Shown: positions 1 to 11,200, counted from the first letter of the stretch. The stretch: 22,500 bases of DNA from Mesostigma viride (GCA_009746045.1 RPFO01000022.1:2273680-2296179); one strand, 5' to 3'. Notes: a model not told the origin generated them from the sequence alone. A program made the numbers and translations.

Positions 1-1095
1 CGATAGGCCCTCTACCCTACCAAGGCCTTGGCTTGGAAACTGCTTAGCCAAGGCCCTGACCAGGGCTTGTGTTGTTGTAGGAAATTTTTTATGGCATAGA
101 TATGCCCCCCTGGCTGAACCGAACTCTTTATCGCTTTTCCTATAATGCATCATACAGGATAAAAACAAGGCGATAAAACAGCAAGAATTTCAGCCCCGCC
201 AGGCGAACATTCTTTGCTGAAAAACTGGGCAATGATGAAGAGCGCGCTCCTCCCACCAAGATTCGCTCCAGCCCCGCATCCTCCCCGAAACTCCCGTCTG
301 GCCACAGGCCGAAAGATCGGGTCCGCTGTCAGGCTCCTGGCAGTTATGGGCTACCCTGGCACCCCGCGCTAGCCATCTCCACGTTTAAGGCAGATTCGCC
401 TCCACCTGTGATTCTTTCCACCGTAGCCGCTGGCCCTGGCCTGTATGGCTCCTTCCCTGACGTTGTCCGACTAAAATCGCAGCTTCCCCAGTGTCAGGAA
501 GCCGCTTGCCGCACCCAGGGGTAGAGGGGAATCGTCAGTGGGCCCAGCGCCGGAAATCACACCATTTTACTCAAAACGTAGAGCCCCCCACCCAACAACC
601 ATTACCGTGGCCTGTAACGGTGGGTGGCGAACATAAAGATTTTATTCCAGGCCTCTCCACGCCCGGAGAGGCCGATAGCATCGTCTTACATTCAGCGCAG
701 CCGCCATAGCGGCCAGCCGACCTTGCCAGCAAATGCTGGGATCAAGTTGCGAAGCTGAAAAGAGGCCTCCCTACGTCCCCTACACCACTCTAAGTACTGA
801 CTATCATTCACATTGCGCCACGCAGGCCTGCCGGCTGGCGCAGGTACAAGGTGTACTGACTGCCAATCACAGTTGCGCCACGCCTGGCGGCTGGCGCAGG
901 TAACAAGGTCTAGTGACGTACGTTAGAAGCTACCTAGGCCTGCACTCCGGAACCACACTCAGCCTAGGCACAAAAAGGGCCGGCCGGTGCAGTACCCTCG
1001 TGACAAGCGCTAGTCTTACGCTACCTACGGCAGGTCGGTCCCCTTTGAGCCCGTCCACGCGTCATATATAAAATGAGCGATTCAAGCTCAGCAAA
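1..1095. other. Gene-free left flank
   Basis: No open frame with protein-like content. The only structure I see is an imperfect direct repeat of about 57 bp at 795-853 and 854-910 (shared core TTGCGCCACGC and GGCTGGCGCAGGTA) and a small palindromic stretch near 20-55. Confidence 0.6.
795..910. repeat. Imperfect ~57-bp tandem duplication
   Basis: Unit 1 (795-853) and unit 2 (854-910) both start TACTGACT, share TGCGCCACGC and CTGGCGCAGGTA, and end with a CAAGGT sequence. The units differ by small indels. Confidence 0.8.
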
Positions 1096-1884
1096 TCCAT
1101 CCATCCATCCATCGATCCATCCATCCATGATCCATCCATCCATCCATCCATCCATCCATCCATCCATCCATCCATCCATCCATCCATCCATCCATCCATC
1201 CATCCATCCATCCATCCATCCATCCATCCATCCATCCATCCATCCATCCATCCATCCATCCATCCATCCATCCATCCATCCATCCATCCATCCATCCATC
1301 CATCCATCCATCCATCCATCCATCCATCCATCCATCCATCCATCCATCCATCCATCCATCCATCCATCCATCCATCCATCCATCCATCCATCCATCCATC
1401 CATCCATCCATCCATCCATCCATCCATCCATCCATCCATCCATCCATCCATCCATCCATCCATCCATCCATCCATCCATCCATCCATCCATCCATCCATC
1501 CATCCATCCATCCATCCATCCATCCATCCATCCATCCATCCATCCATCCATCCATCCATCCATCCATCCATCCATCCATCCATCCATCCATCCATCCATC
1601 CATCCATCCATCCATCCATCCATCCATCCATCCATCCATCCATCCATCCATCCATCCATCCATCCATCCATCCATCCATCCATCCATCCATCCATCCATC
1701 CATCCATCCATCCATCCATCCATCCATCCATCCATCCATCCATCCATCCATCCATCCATCCATCCATCCATCCATCCATCCATCCATCCATCCATCCATC
1801 CATCCATCCATCCATCCATCCATCCATCCATCCATCCATCCATCCATCCATCCATCCATCCATCCATCCATCCACCCATCCATC
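1096..1884. repeat. (CATC)n microsatellite, ~790 bp
   Basis: About 197 tetranucleotide units. The array is uninterrupted from about 1131 to 1873, with interruptions near both ends. It is open in several frames on both strands (His-Pro-Ser-Ile or Trp-Met-Asp-Gly repeats); these are not genes. Confidence 0.98.
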
Positions 1885-1911
1885 GGGGTTAATGACCGCA
1901 TGTCCGGCACA

Positions 1912-1984
1912 AATGCGCGAGTAATGGACCTTCAATGCGCGAGTAATGGACCTTGTTACGAGCCACGAGCCACGAGCCACGAGG
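1912..1984. repeat. 21-bp direct repeat followed by CACGAGC repeats
   Basis: The 21-mer at 1912-1932 recurs exactly at 1934-1954 (core GCGCGAGTAATGG). A 7-bp motif ACGAGCC then repeats about four times. The whole block abuts the CATC array. Confidence 0.85.
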
Positions 1985-2168
1985 TAGCCATGGCTGACGG
2001 AGCTCATAACTTTCACGCTTGAGCCCCGAATTCAGCTGTGAATATCCGACAATCCGGTTTCCGGTCTTTCTAAGACGCACATGCTGATATAATATTCCGA
2101 AGCTATTACGCAATATATGACGAGCAAACGCTCCTCGACGCAACGCAGCCTGGCGGCTGCGCTCGGCA

Positions 2169-3506
2169 ATGAAAATATGTCTGCAGCTCCGGCTGCAGCT
2201 TCGCCCTCCAAGTCCGGAAGGCAGCTGTGACACTAGTCGTGCACTGGTGGTTGCCCAGCCCCCTCACGGGCTTGCCTCGCCCTCTGCATCGCCTGAGCCT
2301 AAACGCAGCCGCCCTGAGGATCCGTCCCCTGCCGAGCCGGGCTGGAAAGAAATCGACTTTGACGTCAAATCAGCCGCATGGTCAGTGGACACAGTGCCAC
2401 GCAGCTCCCACCCAGTTTATGAGCGCCGTGTTCACTACGGGTCGCGCACCTCGCTTCTTGCCCTGTGCAATTAAGCACCTTTACGCCGGTCCAAGGTCGC
2501 CTCATTCTGCCTGCATGCCCGCGGTGATTACTCGCCGGATCTGTCCAGCTACCCCCGCTCCCGCCTTCAGCTCCTCGCCCTCTGCTCCCTCCTCGGGCGC
2601 TCTCAGATCTCGGCTGTCGCCGAGATCTGGGCTCCCACCTCCACCTCCGAAATCCGCTCCATCATCAACAAGGCCCTCGAACAGCACGACGGTGACACCC
2701 CTCGCCGCAGATGTGGCGGCCATGGGCGGCACGCTGGCTGCCGAGCTTCCCCTCCGGCCTCTCCTCCACCACCACCGCCACCTCCAAGCTCCTCGCTTCC
2801 ACCTCCACCACCACCGACGCCCAGTCACCGCCCAGCTCCTCGCCATCAACAAGCGCCTGCAGGACAATGCCATAGCCATCGAATGCTTGCAGAACACCGC
2901 AGGCATCATGCACTGCCCAGGCGGTGAAGGACCTCGCCGCCCGGCCAGCCCCTGCTGGCCCTGCCGGCGATGCCCCTCCCACCCAGACCTGGGCAGCCAT
3001 GCTGATGAACCACACCACCACCACCATGGACCTCCGCCATCGCCGCCCAGCTTATAAGCAGCAGACGCTGGACCTCCGCGAGGAGGCGGAGCTCGACAAG
3101 CGCAGCCTTATCGTCATATGTAGTCAAGCACTTCGACCCGCTGCAGGACGAGACCTCCGAGATCCTTGCCCTGGCGTTTGAGAACAAAATCCTTGTCCCC
3201 ATGGCTCTCACTGGTAAGGGTAAGCCGCGGGGGGTGACCCGCCTTCCCCGCTCGCGGTGTAAGGCCGGCCCCTCCCCCTTGCTCCTCACCTTTGACACCA
3301 TGGCGGATAAGATGGAGTTCCTCAAGCGTCGCAAGGGGCTTGGGGGCCCCCCCTACACGCTGGACGACGACTTGACCTTGACGCAGCAACAACGGCGACG
3401 GGAGCTATGGCCGACCTACCTCCAGCTCCGGCAGACGGCGAGGCAGAAGACGGTCTACTGGAAGGGGGCGGACAGATGTCTACGTCGCCCACAAGCCCTG
3501 GCCTAG
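2169..3506 (+). pseudogene. Degraded ORF1-like (LINE-type retrotransposon) fragment
   Basis: Reading continuity moves among three frames. The N-terminal Ser/Pro/Ala-rich part includes EPKRSRPEDPSPAEPGW. The central part includes LLAINKRLQDNAIAIECLQN, which looks helical or coiled. The most telling part is the C-terminal stretch 3201-3506: LTFDTMADKMEFLKRRKGLG, then YTLDDDLTLTQQQRRRELWP and VYWKGADR. This order (single-strand nucleic-acid-binding-like segment, DL..Q..RR.LWP, tryptophan-Lys-Gly near the end) is what I associate with ORF1 or accessory proteins of LINE-like elements. No reverse transcriptase follows. At least three frameshifts, in coding-like GC-rich DNA. An unrelated, unrecognised protein remnant remains possible. 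Confidence 0.45.
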
Positions 3507-3966
3507 GCGACCCCTGCCGCCCCAGCCGCCACCCCAGCCACCCCAGCCTAGGGAATGTAGCAGTAGTGTAGACTAGAAAGCTTAGTGATGTGGCCATGTA
3601 TGCCTACGTGATGGGCCCACACCAGCCCTCGCAATAGCCGTAGCAATTTCGAGTCATGCTTTGCCCATGCAGGGAGTTACTCCCTGCTGAGATGCCATGT
3701 GTACACCAGCTATAGCCTAGCCATGTATACCTTCCACCCCATATGCCATGCAGGCCTTCTAGGCCCTCTCCCCAAGCCGCCCTGTGTGAGCTCGATTTGG
3801 AGGCATGAACCCGGATCATGGCGGTGCAGGTGCACCTTGTGCACCCAGAGCAGGTGATAGTTGTACATCCTACACCTGCAGGTTGTCGCCCTGATTGTAT
3901 TACAAACCCATAGATGCCCCTTTCTTAGGGCTATGTGTTACATATGCTCCCCATGGAGCTATGTTC

Positions 3967-4013
3967 TTAATTAATTAATTAATTAATTAATTAATCAATT
4001 AATTAATCATTAA
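3967..4013. repeat. (TTAA)n microsatellite
   Basis: About eleven AATT-register tetranucleotides, with CAA and CATT interruptions near the right end. Confidence 0.93.
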
Positions 4014-4050
4014 TACTCCGTGACTTCCCCAACGGTCGGGAGCACGAGTT

Positions 4051-4170
4051 TAATGAATGAATGAATGAATGAATGAATGAATGAATGAATGAATGAATGA
4101 ATGAATGAATGAATGAATGAATGAATGAATGAATGAATGAATGAATGAATGAATGAATGAATGGATGAAT
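4051..4170. repeat. (AATG)n microsatellite
   Basis: About 30 tetranucleotide units, nearly perfect, beginning 37 bases after the TTAA array. The apparent Phe-Ile-His-Ser reading on the minus strand is an artefact. Confidence 0.96.
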
Positions 4171-5060
4171 ATGTCAAGTCAAAGGCTATGCAAAGCAAAT
4201 CTCCGATCCAAACCTACAGCCCAGCCATGCCACAGCGCAATGACTATTACAGAGAATGATTACCACCAGCACAGAAACGTCTCTTGTCAGTGCTCAGTAG
4301 ACATCAACCCTCATGTTGTCTCGCTAATGCCTAGTCACAGGGTAGCCGATTGGATTCCATGGAGTTGCGCAAGTGCCAAACGGCGATAATTATGCACTAA
4401 ACTGGGACCCCTCCCAACTGTAATGTTTTATAATACAGGAGACGCTGTGCAGAACAGTCTCATATTTGGCTGAGAGCAGTGAGGCTCCAAGATATTCATT
4501 GCTAGCAGTCACTGCTGCGGTGACAGCCACATATACTTCCGCATAGCGTCGTTGACCATGATAGCAGCGCGGGACGAGAGAATGTTCGCCCGAGTTCTGT
4601 CAAGTCAACTCAAGAACAACCTCCTTGCACTCTAGTGTGGTGGGTTCAGGTGGGTAGGCTGCCTGTCCCTCTCCATGAGGGCCCAGCCAGCCATGCCGCG
4701 CGGTTGACGCACACGCACACCATTCGCCAGTACTCTCCACGATTGTTTAATTCCGGGTTCACGGGGAATCTGGGAACAAAAATGCAGGGCACCCAGACTG
4801 GTTCATGCGAGCAGCCATGTCCATGCAGCGCTTTACACAGACGTCAACCCTGCCAGCGCCAGTGGAACATGCCTACCCATCATCGAACCGCGCTGGTTCC
4901 CGATGCCTGGTTGCCCCACTTCAACGGGTGGAGCGCATCCGTCCGCCACGCCATGCCTTTGGGACTCGGGTCGCTTGGCATGGCATGCAGCAGCCAATTT
5001 GCTAGGGCGTCACTTGGCATGCATGCAGCATGCACCGTGGGGCCAACGCCAGGACCGGCC

Positions 5061-8000
5061 TCACAACAAGGACACCACTGGGGCACTGGGGAACGACAAC
5101 GGACTAGCCAACGGAGAGCTCGCCTTCTCCCCCCCCTTGTCCGCCTTGCCCTCGCCCTGGGCTGCCGGGCTCGCTCCAGGGACCCCCGGCGCATCTCCCA
5201 GCGCGTTGCCCCACACGCCCACTGGCATCTTCCCCGGGACTCCCCCTTGCGCCTTGCGCGGCGCGCCCCCCGCGTTTGTTCCATCCGGCTCGTCGAACTG
5301 GCGCACCTGCGAGAGCCGTCGTGTGGTCGCCACCCGCGTGAGCCAGGTGTTGACCGTCTTCTTCTGTAGCCGTTTGACCTCCATCTCCTTCAACAAATGC
5401 GACAGGCTGGGCAGGCGCGCCGCGTCGGATGACGTCGACGACGCCGACGATCCCCGACGGCGCACGCCCAGTGGGTCGGCCCCCTCGGCATCGCCGGCGA
5501 TCGCCACCTGTCCCCATCGGTGCAGCACCGCCATAAGCGCGTCCTGCTTGCGCTTGAGCGCTGCCTCGTCTTCCTCGTGGCGCCCGTCGTCGCTGTCGCT
5601 GTCGATGTCACCGCCGCCATCGTCCTCATCGTCGGTCGAGAGCAGCGGCGCGTTCAGGCCCCACGACTTCTGCGGCGCTCGCCGGGAGCTCTTCCACCGC
5701 TTCTTCTTCCCGTACGGCCGCCGCGTGTCGCGCACACCCTCCCACTCGGCCGCCTCCTCAGGCCCCAGCCGCTTCCTGCGCGCGTCCCACAGCCGCGATA
5801 TTGCCTTGATCTCGTTCACCTCGTCCTCGAGAAGCACCGCGTTGCCGCGGCCCGCCATCCTGCGGCCGGTTGGACCACCACCGTCTCCACCCCCCCCGGG
5901 CCCACCGGTGGCCAGGCTCGCGTGGGTCTCGTCCGCGAGCTTTGCGATCCCGCTCGCCCACTTCGCCTTGCCCCTCTCGCGGGGCGCGCGCGTCGGCGGC
6001 GCCCTGCGCGCGGGCTTGGAGACGACGACCTCAACCCCTGCTGAGACGAGCGCGGGGGCGTTCTCGGTGGTCGGCGTGTCGAGGAGGATCACCTGGGGTG
6101 CACCCGCGCCTGCCGCGGACATGGACATGCGGCGGACCGTGTTGGACTGGGCGCCGTCCATCGTGAGCAGCGGGTTGCGCCGCATGAGCAGCTGCAGGTG
6201 GAGCTTGCTGATGACGTCGCAGCCCTTGGCTCGGAACTTGCGGCGGTCGGCCACGCGCTTCATGCGGGCCTGCCACTCCTCACGCTCGACGAGGCACAGT
6301 GAGTCCACACCCAGGTGGACGATGCACAGCAGCGCGAGGAGCGGCTTGAAGGGCAGCATTCCGTCGTCCGCCAGCGGGTTCTTGCGCGTCGGGTCCTGCA
6401 GGTCCCTCAACAGGTACAGCTTTGCGATCCCCTCGACCAACAGGAACGTCTCCCAGTCGGATGCGCCGTCAACGCGCAGCGGCGGGGGCAGCGCCAGCAG
6501 GAACTCCTCGAGGGCCTTGAGGGGGATCATGCCGGTCGCCTCCGGGTCCAACGTAGTCCAGAGCGCGCTGTACGCCGCAACCTTGGATGGCGGGATCGGC
6601 GAGTCCTCCTTCGTGTAGCAGTGGCGGAAGTTCTCCAAGATGACTGCCACGAACATGGACATGAGCACGTACACGACGAGCACGTAGAAGGAGTACAGGT
6701 AGACGCCCGCAAAGCGCGACCCGCAGTCGTCGATCGGGTCGTTGGGTTTGTCCCAGTCGACGGTGGGGAGGGTAGCGCACGCGGGGCGGGAGACCGACAG
6801 CTCGTACTGGAGCCCGTCCCACTGGTCCCCGTTAGCCGCCATGAACAGGAGCACCATGGCTGAAAGGAAGTTGCGGAAGTTTGTGCGCCGGTTGATGTAG
6901 CGGCCAAAGCGTGTGTGTCCGAACAGCTCCATGCCGATAATAGCGTACACGAAGAAGACAAGGAAGGTTAAAAATAGTACGTTGAGGAGCGCGGGGAACG
7001 CATACCAGATGGTCTCCACCATCACCCGCAACCCGCGCGCAGATCGGATCAGCCGAAGCAGCCGCGCGACGCGGAACAGGCGGACAATGTCCGTCGCCAT
7101 GGCCATGCCCTGCTTCTGGAGCACCCAGCCCACCGCGCCGCCGACCACGAGCAGTGCGTCCATGCGGTTCCAGGAGGACCGGAAGTAATTCCGCCACCCA
7201 AGGCCCAGCAGCTTCACGACCATCTCCACCAAGTAGAACGCGAGGAAGATGTTGTTCGCCAGGTCGAGCGTGTCCCCCCAGGATCGGTCGTCCGGGTCCT
7301 CATAAAACGTGCTGGCCATTAGCACGGTGTTGGCAGCCACCACGCCGCAGACGACGCGGTCGGTCCACCTGTGCGTGGCCAGCTTGAAGCAGAGCAGGCG
7401 CAGGGGCGCTTTGGGGGGCCGGTAGCGCTGCTGGAGCTTGAGGAGTGCGATCATGCGCTTGATCTCGACCCACTGCCGCTGGAGATGGGTCAGGTAGTAC
7501 CAACCGGTCTGCCGCTCGAACCCGTCGAGGAGGACAGCGACAAACAGGTTCCAGCAGAAGAGGCTCACGAAGATGAACACAAAGAAGTAGATGCCGTTCA
7601 GGCGCGACTCAAGGAATCCCGGCTGCACGTTCCGCACGCCCGTCGTGTCCATGGCCGACGCGCCCACCAGGATCCACTTGAATGTCGACACGTGGATCAG
7701 CACGTTGTAGGCGGAGGCGCTGTTGTCAAAGTTGCCGTACCAGGGGTTGCGCCAGATGCGGGGCACCGCGGCGGCCGTCTCGCCCGCCTGCATGAGCGGC
7801 GGCTGGCCATTACCGTTCCACCCCCCAGGCGCCAAGCTGGCGACGTACCATCCCACGCAGTCGGCGCGGCTGGCGACGCCCGGGTCGTTGCAGCGTGCGA
7901 ACTTGCCGCGAAAGAGGGTCACACCGAGCACGCCAAAGATGACGTAGACGGTGAGGTTGAGGAGAATGATGTACAAGATGACCTCGGCGCATGACATCAT

Positions 8001-8249
8001 CGTGTCCATGATGAGCTTCATGTTCGTGTTCGCGCGGATAATGCGCAGCGGCTTGATCACGCGCCCGAGGCGCAGCACGCGCAGCGCCTTGGCGCCCGAG
8101 AGCTGCGTGAAGGATCCCAGGAGGGAGGTGATCACGACCAGCAGGTCGACAATGTTCCACCCGTCCTTGAGGTAGGCGCGCCGCGTGAAGAGCAGGCCGC
8201 GCGCAACCACCTTGATCAGCATCTCCAGGAGGAAGATGCCCGTGAACAC
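5061..8249 (-). CDS. Exon 7: domain III S2-S6, domain IV, C-terminal tail
   Basis: 1062 codons plus TGA, residues 1870-2931. Domain III S4 is RVLRLGRVIKPLRIIR, followed by LGVTLFRGKFARCNDP, as in calcium and NALCN channels. The domain III pore reads HVSTFKWILVGASAMD. The domain IV S4 is RLFRVARLLRLIR and its pore reads MAANGDQWDGLQ. IVS6 is VVYVLMSMFVAVILENF. The EF-hand loop DPEATGMIPLKA (6513-6548) lacks the last acidic ligand, as expected for this family's degenerate EF-hand. The tail has an acidic block (DDEDDGGGDIDSDSDD) and a basic region near residues 2520-2550; I see no clear IQ motif. Confidence 0.93.
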   Translation of the reverse strand: MFTGIFLLEMLIKVVARGLLFTRRAYLKDGWNIVDLLVVITSLLGSFTQLSGAKALRVLRLGRVIKPLRIIRANTNMKLIMDTMMSCAEVILYIILLNLTVYVIFGVLGVTLFRGKFARCNDPGVASRADCVGWYVASLAPGGWNGNGQPPLMQAGETAAAVPRIWRNPWYGNFDNSASAYNVLIHVSTFKWILVGASAMDTTGVRNVQPGFLESRLNGIYFFVFIFVSLFCWNLFVAVLLDGFERQTGWYYLTHLQRQWVEIKRMIALLKLQQRYRPPKAPLRLLCFKLATHRWTDRVVCGVVAANTVLMASTFYEDPDDRSWGDTLDLANNIFLAFYLVEMVVKLLGLGWRNYFRSSWNRMDALLVVGGAVGWVLQKQGMAMATDIVRLFRVARLLRLIRSARGLRVMVETIWYAFPALLNVLFLTFLVFFVYAIIGMELFGHTRFGRYINRRTNFRNFLSAMVLLFMAANGDQWDGLQYELSVSRPACATLPTVDWDKPNDPIDDCGSRFAGVYLYSFYVLVVYVLMSMFVAVILENFRHCYTKEDSPIPPSKVAAYSALWTTLDPEATGMIPLKALEEFLLALPPPLRVDGASDWETFLLVEGIAKLYLLRDLQDPTRKNPLADDGMLPFKPLLALLCIVHLGVDSLCLVEREEWQARMKRVADRRKFRAKGCDVISKLHLQLLMRRNPLLTMDGAQSNTVRRMSMSAAGAGAPQVILLDTPTTENAPALVSAGVEVVVSKPARRAPPTRAPRERGKAKWASGIAKLADETHASLATGGPGGGGDGGGPTGRRMAGRGNAVLLEDEVNEIKAISRLWDARRKRLGPEEAAEWEGVRDTRRPYGKKKRWKSSRRAPQKSWGLNAPLLSTDDEDDGGGDIDSDSDDGRHEEDEAALKRKQDALMAVLHRWGQVAIAGDAEGADPLGVRRRGSSASSTSSDAARLPSLSHLLKEMEVKRLQKKTVNTWLTRVATTRRLSQVRQFDEPDGTNAGGAPRKAQGGVPGKMPVGVWGNALGDAPGVPGASPAAQGEGKADKGGEKASSPLASPLSFPSAPVVSLL

Positions 8250-11200
8250 CTGGCAGATGGGAGGGGGGACGACAAGGGGGGGGAGGGGTAAGGACAACAA
8301 GGGGCGGGGAGAGGAATGGCGGGGACAAGACGGGAGTAGTTTGTTGGGATCGTTGGGGAGCCATTTGGGGTTCTTGGGGGTTTCGTTGGGCGGCTGTTGG
8401 GCTCGTTGAGGGTTGCTGAGGAACCACAAAGAGGTCAAAAGGGGGGGTTGCCTGTCAAGGAAGCTAGCAGAACAGGGTGGACCTTACCTCCACCTCACCT
8501 CTTCCCACCCACATAGGCCCTCAACCCGACCATCTCAACTCTTCCAACCTCGCTTCTTCCCGTCCATCTTGTCCATCCTACCCACGATGCCACCCACTCC
8601 TGCTACGCTAGCAGAACAGGGTGGAACTTAGCCCCCCCATGGCCACCCCGCCCACCTTGTCCACGGAGCTACAAGAGACAGGGCTGCCCTGTACCCCTAC
8701 GTTGCCCATCCCGCCCACTGCGCCCACCCCACCCACCCCGCCCACCCCGCCCACCCCGCCCACCCCGCCCACCCCGCCCACCCCGCCCACCCCGCCCACG
8801 CCGCCCACCCCGCCCACCCCGCCCATCCCGCCCACCCCGCCCACCCCGCCCACGCCGCCCACGCCGCCCACCCCGCCCACCCCGCCCACGCCGCCCACCC
8901 CGCCCGCCCCGCCCACCCTGCCTGCCCTGCCCACCTTGTCCATGAAGCGGATCGCCGTGAAGCGCCCCTCCTTCTTCCGAAGCTCCACGTCGTCGAGCGT
9001 CAGAAGCGCGGTCGAGACAAAGATGCACGCCATGATGAAGTGGTCAAACCGACGCGACGACGAGACCATGATGCACAGCTGACGCGTGACGCTGCTGTGG
9101 CTGAAGTACCCGAGGCTCTTCCCCAGCTCCGCGATCTGGTCCATGCTCTGACCCAGCACGACCGCACGAGAGACGTCCCCCGCGAGCGCCCGCGGTCGAC
9201 GCGGCGGCTCCACCCCCAACCGACTCGGCGTGTACACCCCCCCGCCCGACCGCCCCATCTCGCTGGGTCCCTGGCGCTGCCTCTCCCCCGCCTCCTCGTC
9301 ACCCTCCTCGTCCGAACCCTCCCCTCTCCCAGATGTCGCCGACGCCACAGTGCTGTTCCGGCGCACGGCCTGCGAGGTCGCCGAGTCCTTGCCGAGCGTG
9401 TGCAGGACACTTGTGCCCGTCACCGACGACATCCGCCGCGCCGGGCGCACACTCCCGCCGCCCTGCACAGTGACCGAGGCGCCCCTGCCTGGATGCACGG
9501 CGATGCTGGCCGACACCGAGGGCCCCGTGAGGGATGCCCGCGAGCGCTCCACGCGCGCGGGCCCGCGGGGGCGGCCGTGGTAGTACCCGTAGTGCGCCGA
9601 CACCTGGCGCAGGTCGTCGTCCAGATCCGTCCACCGGGGCCCGTGGAGCTGCGTGACCGCCACCTGCGACCAGAAGGACTCGTCGAGCGACGTGAGTGGG
9701 TCGCCGCGGGCACCCTTCCCCGACCTTGTGGCCGTCAAGAACGCGCCACCCTTGCCGCGCTTACGCAGGGCCAGCGGGTGGTCCCTCGACTTGGGCGCCT
9801 TGAATGACAGATCCGTCGTGTCCCACCCGTCGTCCTGCGCTGCCTCCTGCGCCTCCTCATCCGCGTTATCCGCCGACCGTGCCCCGCCGCCCTCATCGCT
9901 GGGTCTACCCACGCCCGCCCGCCCATTTTGGCCCTTCCCGAGCGCCTCAGCCGTGGGACTCCTCGGCCCGCCCATTGTGCCCCCGGACCTACCCTCGTCC
10001 TTGGCCCGGCTGGGCGACAAGGGCGCAAACCCACTGTCGAGGATGTCCGCATCGTCAATGAGCGGCCTCCCCGCGGCCGTCAGGCTCGCGTCGCCATACG
10101 GGTCGCCGCTTATGCTCGCGCGCATGTTGCGGCGGTGATACGGGTGCTGCGGCGCCGCCAGGTGCGCGGGGACGGGGTCCATCCCGAACATCATCGCGCG
10201 CGTCTGCGGCGACATTGGCCCCGGGCCGTATGCGTCCTCGTCCGATGAGTCCTCCCCATACGGCGAATAAACAGGCGAGTAGAGCGGCGAGTCCGGCAGC
10301 TGGTTCGGGTGTCGCCGCATACGCACGCCCCCATGCGGGGAGCCGTCTCGGCCCGTAGTCCAACTCCCCCCCCGGTGGTGTGCTGGTGCCGGCCCCGGGT
10401 TGACGCGGATCGGGCGGATTTGCGGCAATGGGGCGATCGTACGGCCCGAGCTACCAGGGCTGCTGTAGCTGCTGCTCTCCTTGGTGAGCCGTCGCGCCGC
10501 GTCCTCCATGCCCTTGCTGCCCGCGTGGCCTAACCGACGGAGACCATCTAGCAGCGAGCCGAAGAAGCCCCCACGCTCCCCCGGGGGATGGGCTGGCTTG
10601 CCCGACGGCTCCCGGTCGGCCGCATGGCTCCCAAAGGCCTCCTTTCGACCCGGGATTGGCTGGAAGCCAAACTCGGGACCAGCGCCCTTGAGCAAGCTGG
10701 CCGCCCCGCTGCCGCCCCGCGCGACCCCCCCCCACCCCTTGGTGCCCCTGCCCCTGCCCTTGCTGGTGGCTCATTGCCGCACGGTGCGCGGACAGCAGCT
10801 GCGTTTCCTCGCCACCCTTCCCCCCCCACGCCGAGCGCGCCGACATGGGCGACCCGGCCTCATAGAAAGGGGTGTGCGCGCCGCCCAAGTAATCCCGCGG
10901 GCTGGGGACCACCACGGGGGGCTCCCCCACCCCCACGCTCCCCGCACTGCTCCCGTACGAGATGCGGCGAGGCGTCCCGACCGCGTTCATCTCCGACGGC
11001 AACAGGCCCGCCACCGCCGAGTCGCTAAGCACTGCCAGCTCGACGTCCTGCCGTGTGGCCGGGCGCGTGGACCCTGGCCGGTCCCTGAGCGCGAGACCCG
11101 GAGGTAGCCCCCCCAGGCCCACGCCCGTGACATGCCCGTCCTCCTCGCTCGCGTCCATGAGCACGTCACTAATAATCCCATTCGCCGACACCGCCCCGGC

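Larger units (their letters stand above)
3507..5060. other. Intergenic region downstream of the channel gene
   Basis: No gene is seen. It contains the two microsatellites listed separately and a perfect 7-bp inverted repeat with a 3-base loop at 3829-3845. Closer to the channel stop it presumably contains the 3' UTR. There is no AATAAA on the minus strand between 4400 and 5060. Confidence 0.6.
8250..8934 (-). other. Intron 6 (685 bp, phase 0) with 9-bp minisatellite
   Basis: Donor GTGGGC at 8934; acceptor ATCTGCCAG ending at 8250. Splicing gives RFMDK-VFTGIFLLEMLIK, a textbook domain III S2 entry. The donor half is a 9-bp minisatellite (8713-8934). The distal side has relic exon ends at 8648-8670 and possibly 8561-8590. 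A 24-bp near-identical pair sits at 8463-8486 and 8607-8630. Confidence 0.87.

Noticed and set aside
1021-2016. Long open frames of Trp-Met-Asp-Gly and Ile-His-Pro-Ser repeats on both strands
   Set aside because: They are translations of a CATC microsatellite, whose unit lacks stop codons in most frames.
4833-4837. TGTAA polyadenylation signal (minus strand) about 225 bases after the stop
   Set aside because: This pentamer is a signal in some green algae, but the lineage is unknown and a 5-mer occurs often by chance.
4903-6618. 571-codon open frame on the + strand
   Set aside because: It is antisense to the channel's C-terminal tail. Its Ser/Pro/Arg-rich content is the shadow of GC-rich coding sequence, and the minus-strand frame has clear homology.
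8621-9082. Pro-Thr repeat protein on the + strand and Gly-Val repeat extension of exon 6
   Set aside because: Both read the 9-bp intronic minisatellite. The channel frame leaves at the donor 8934 and resumes at 8249 with exact family homology.
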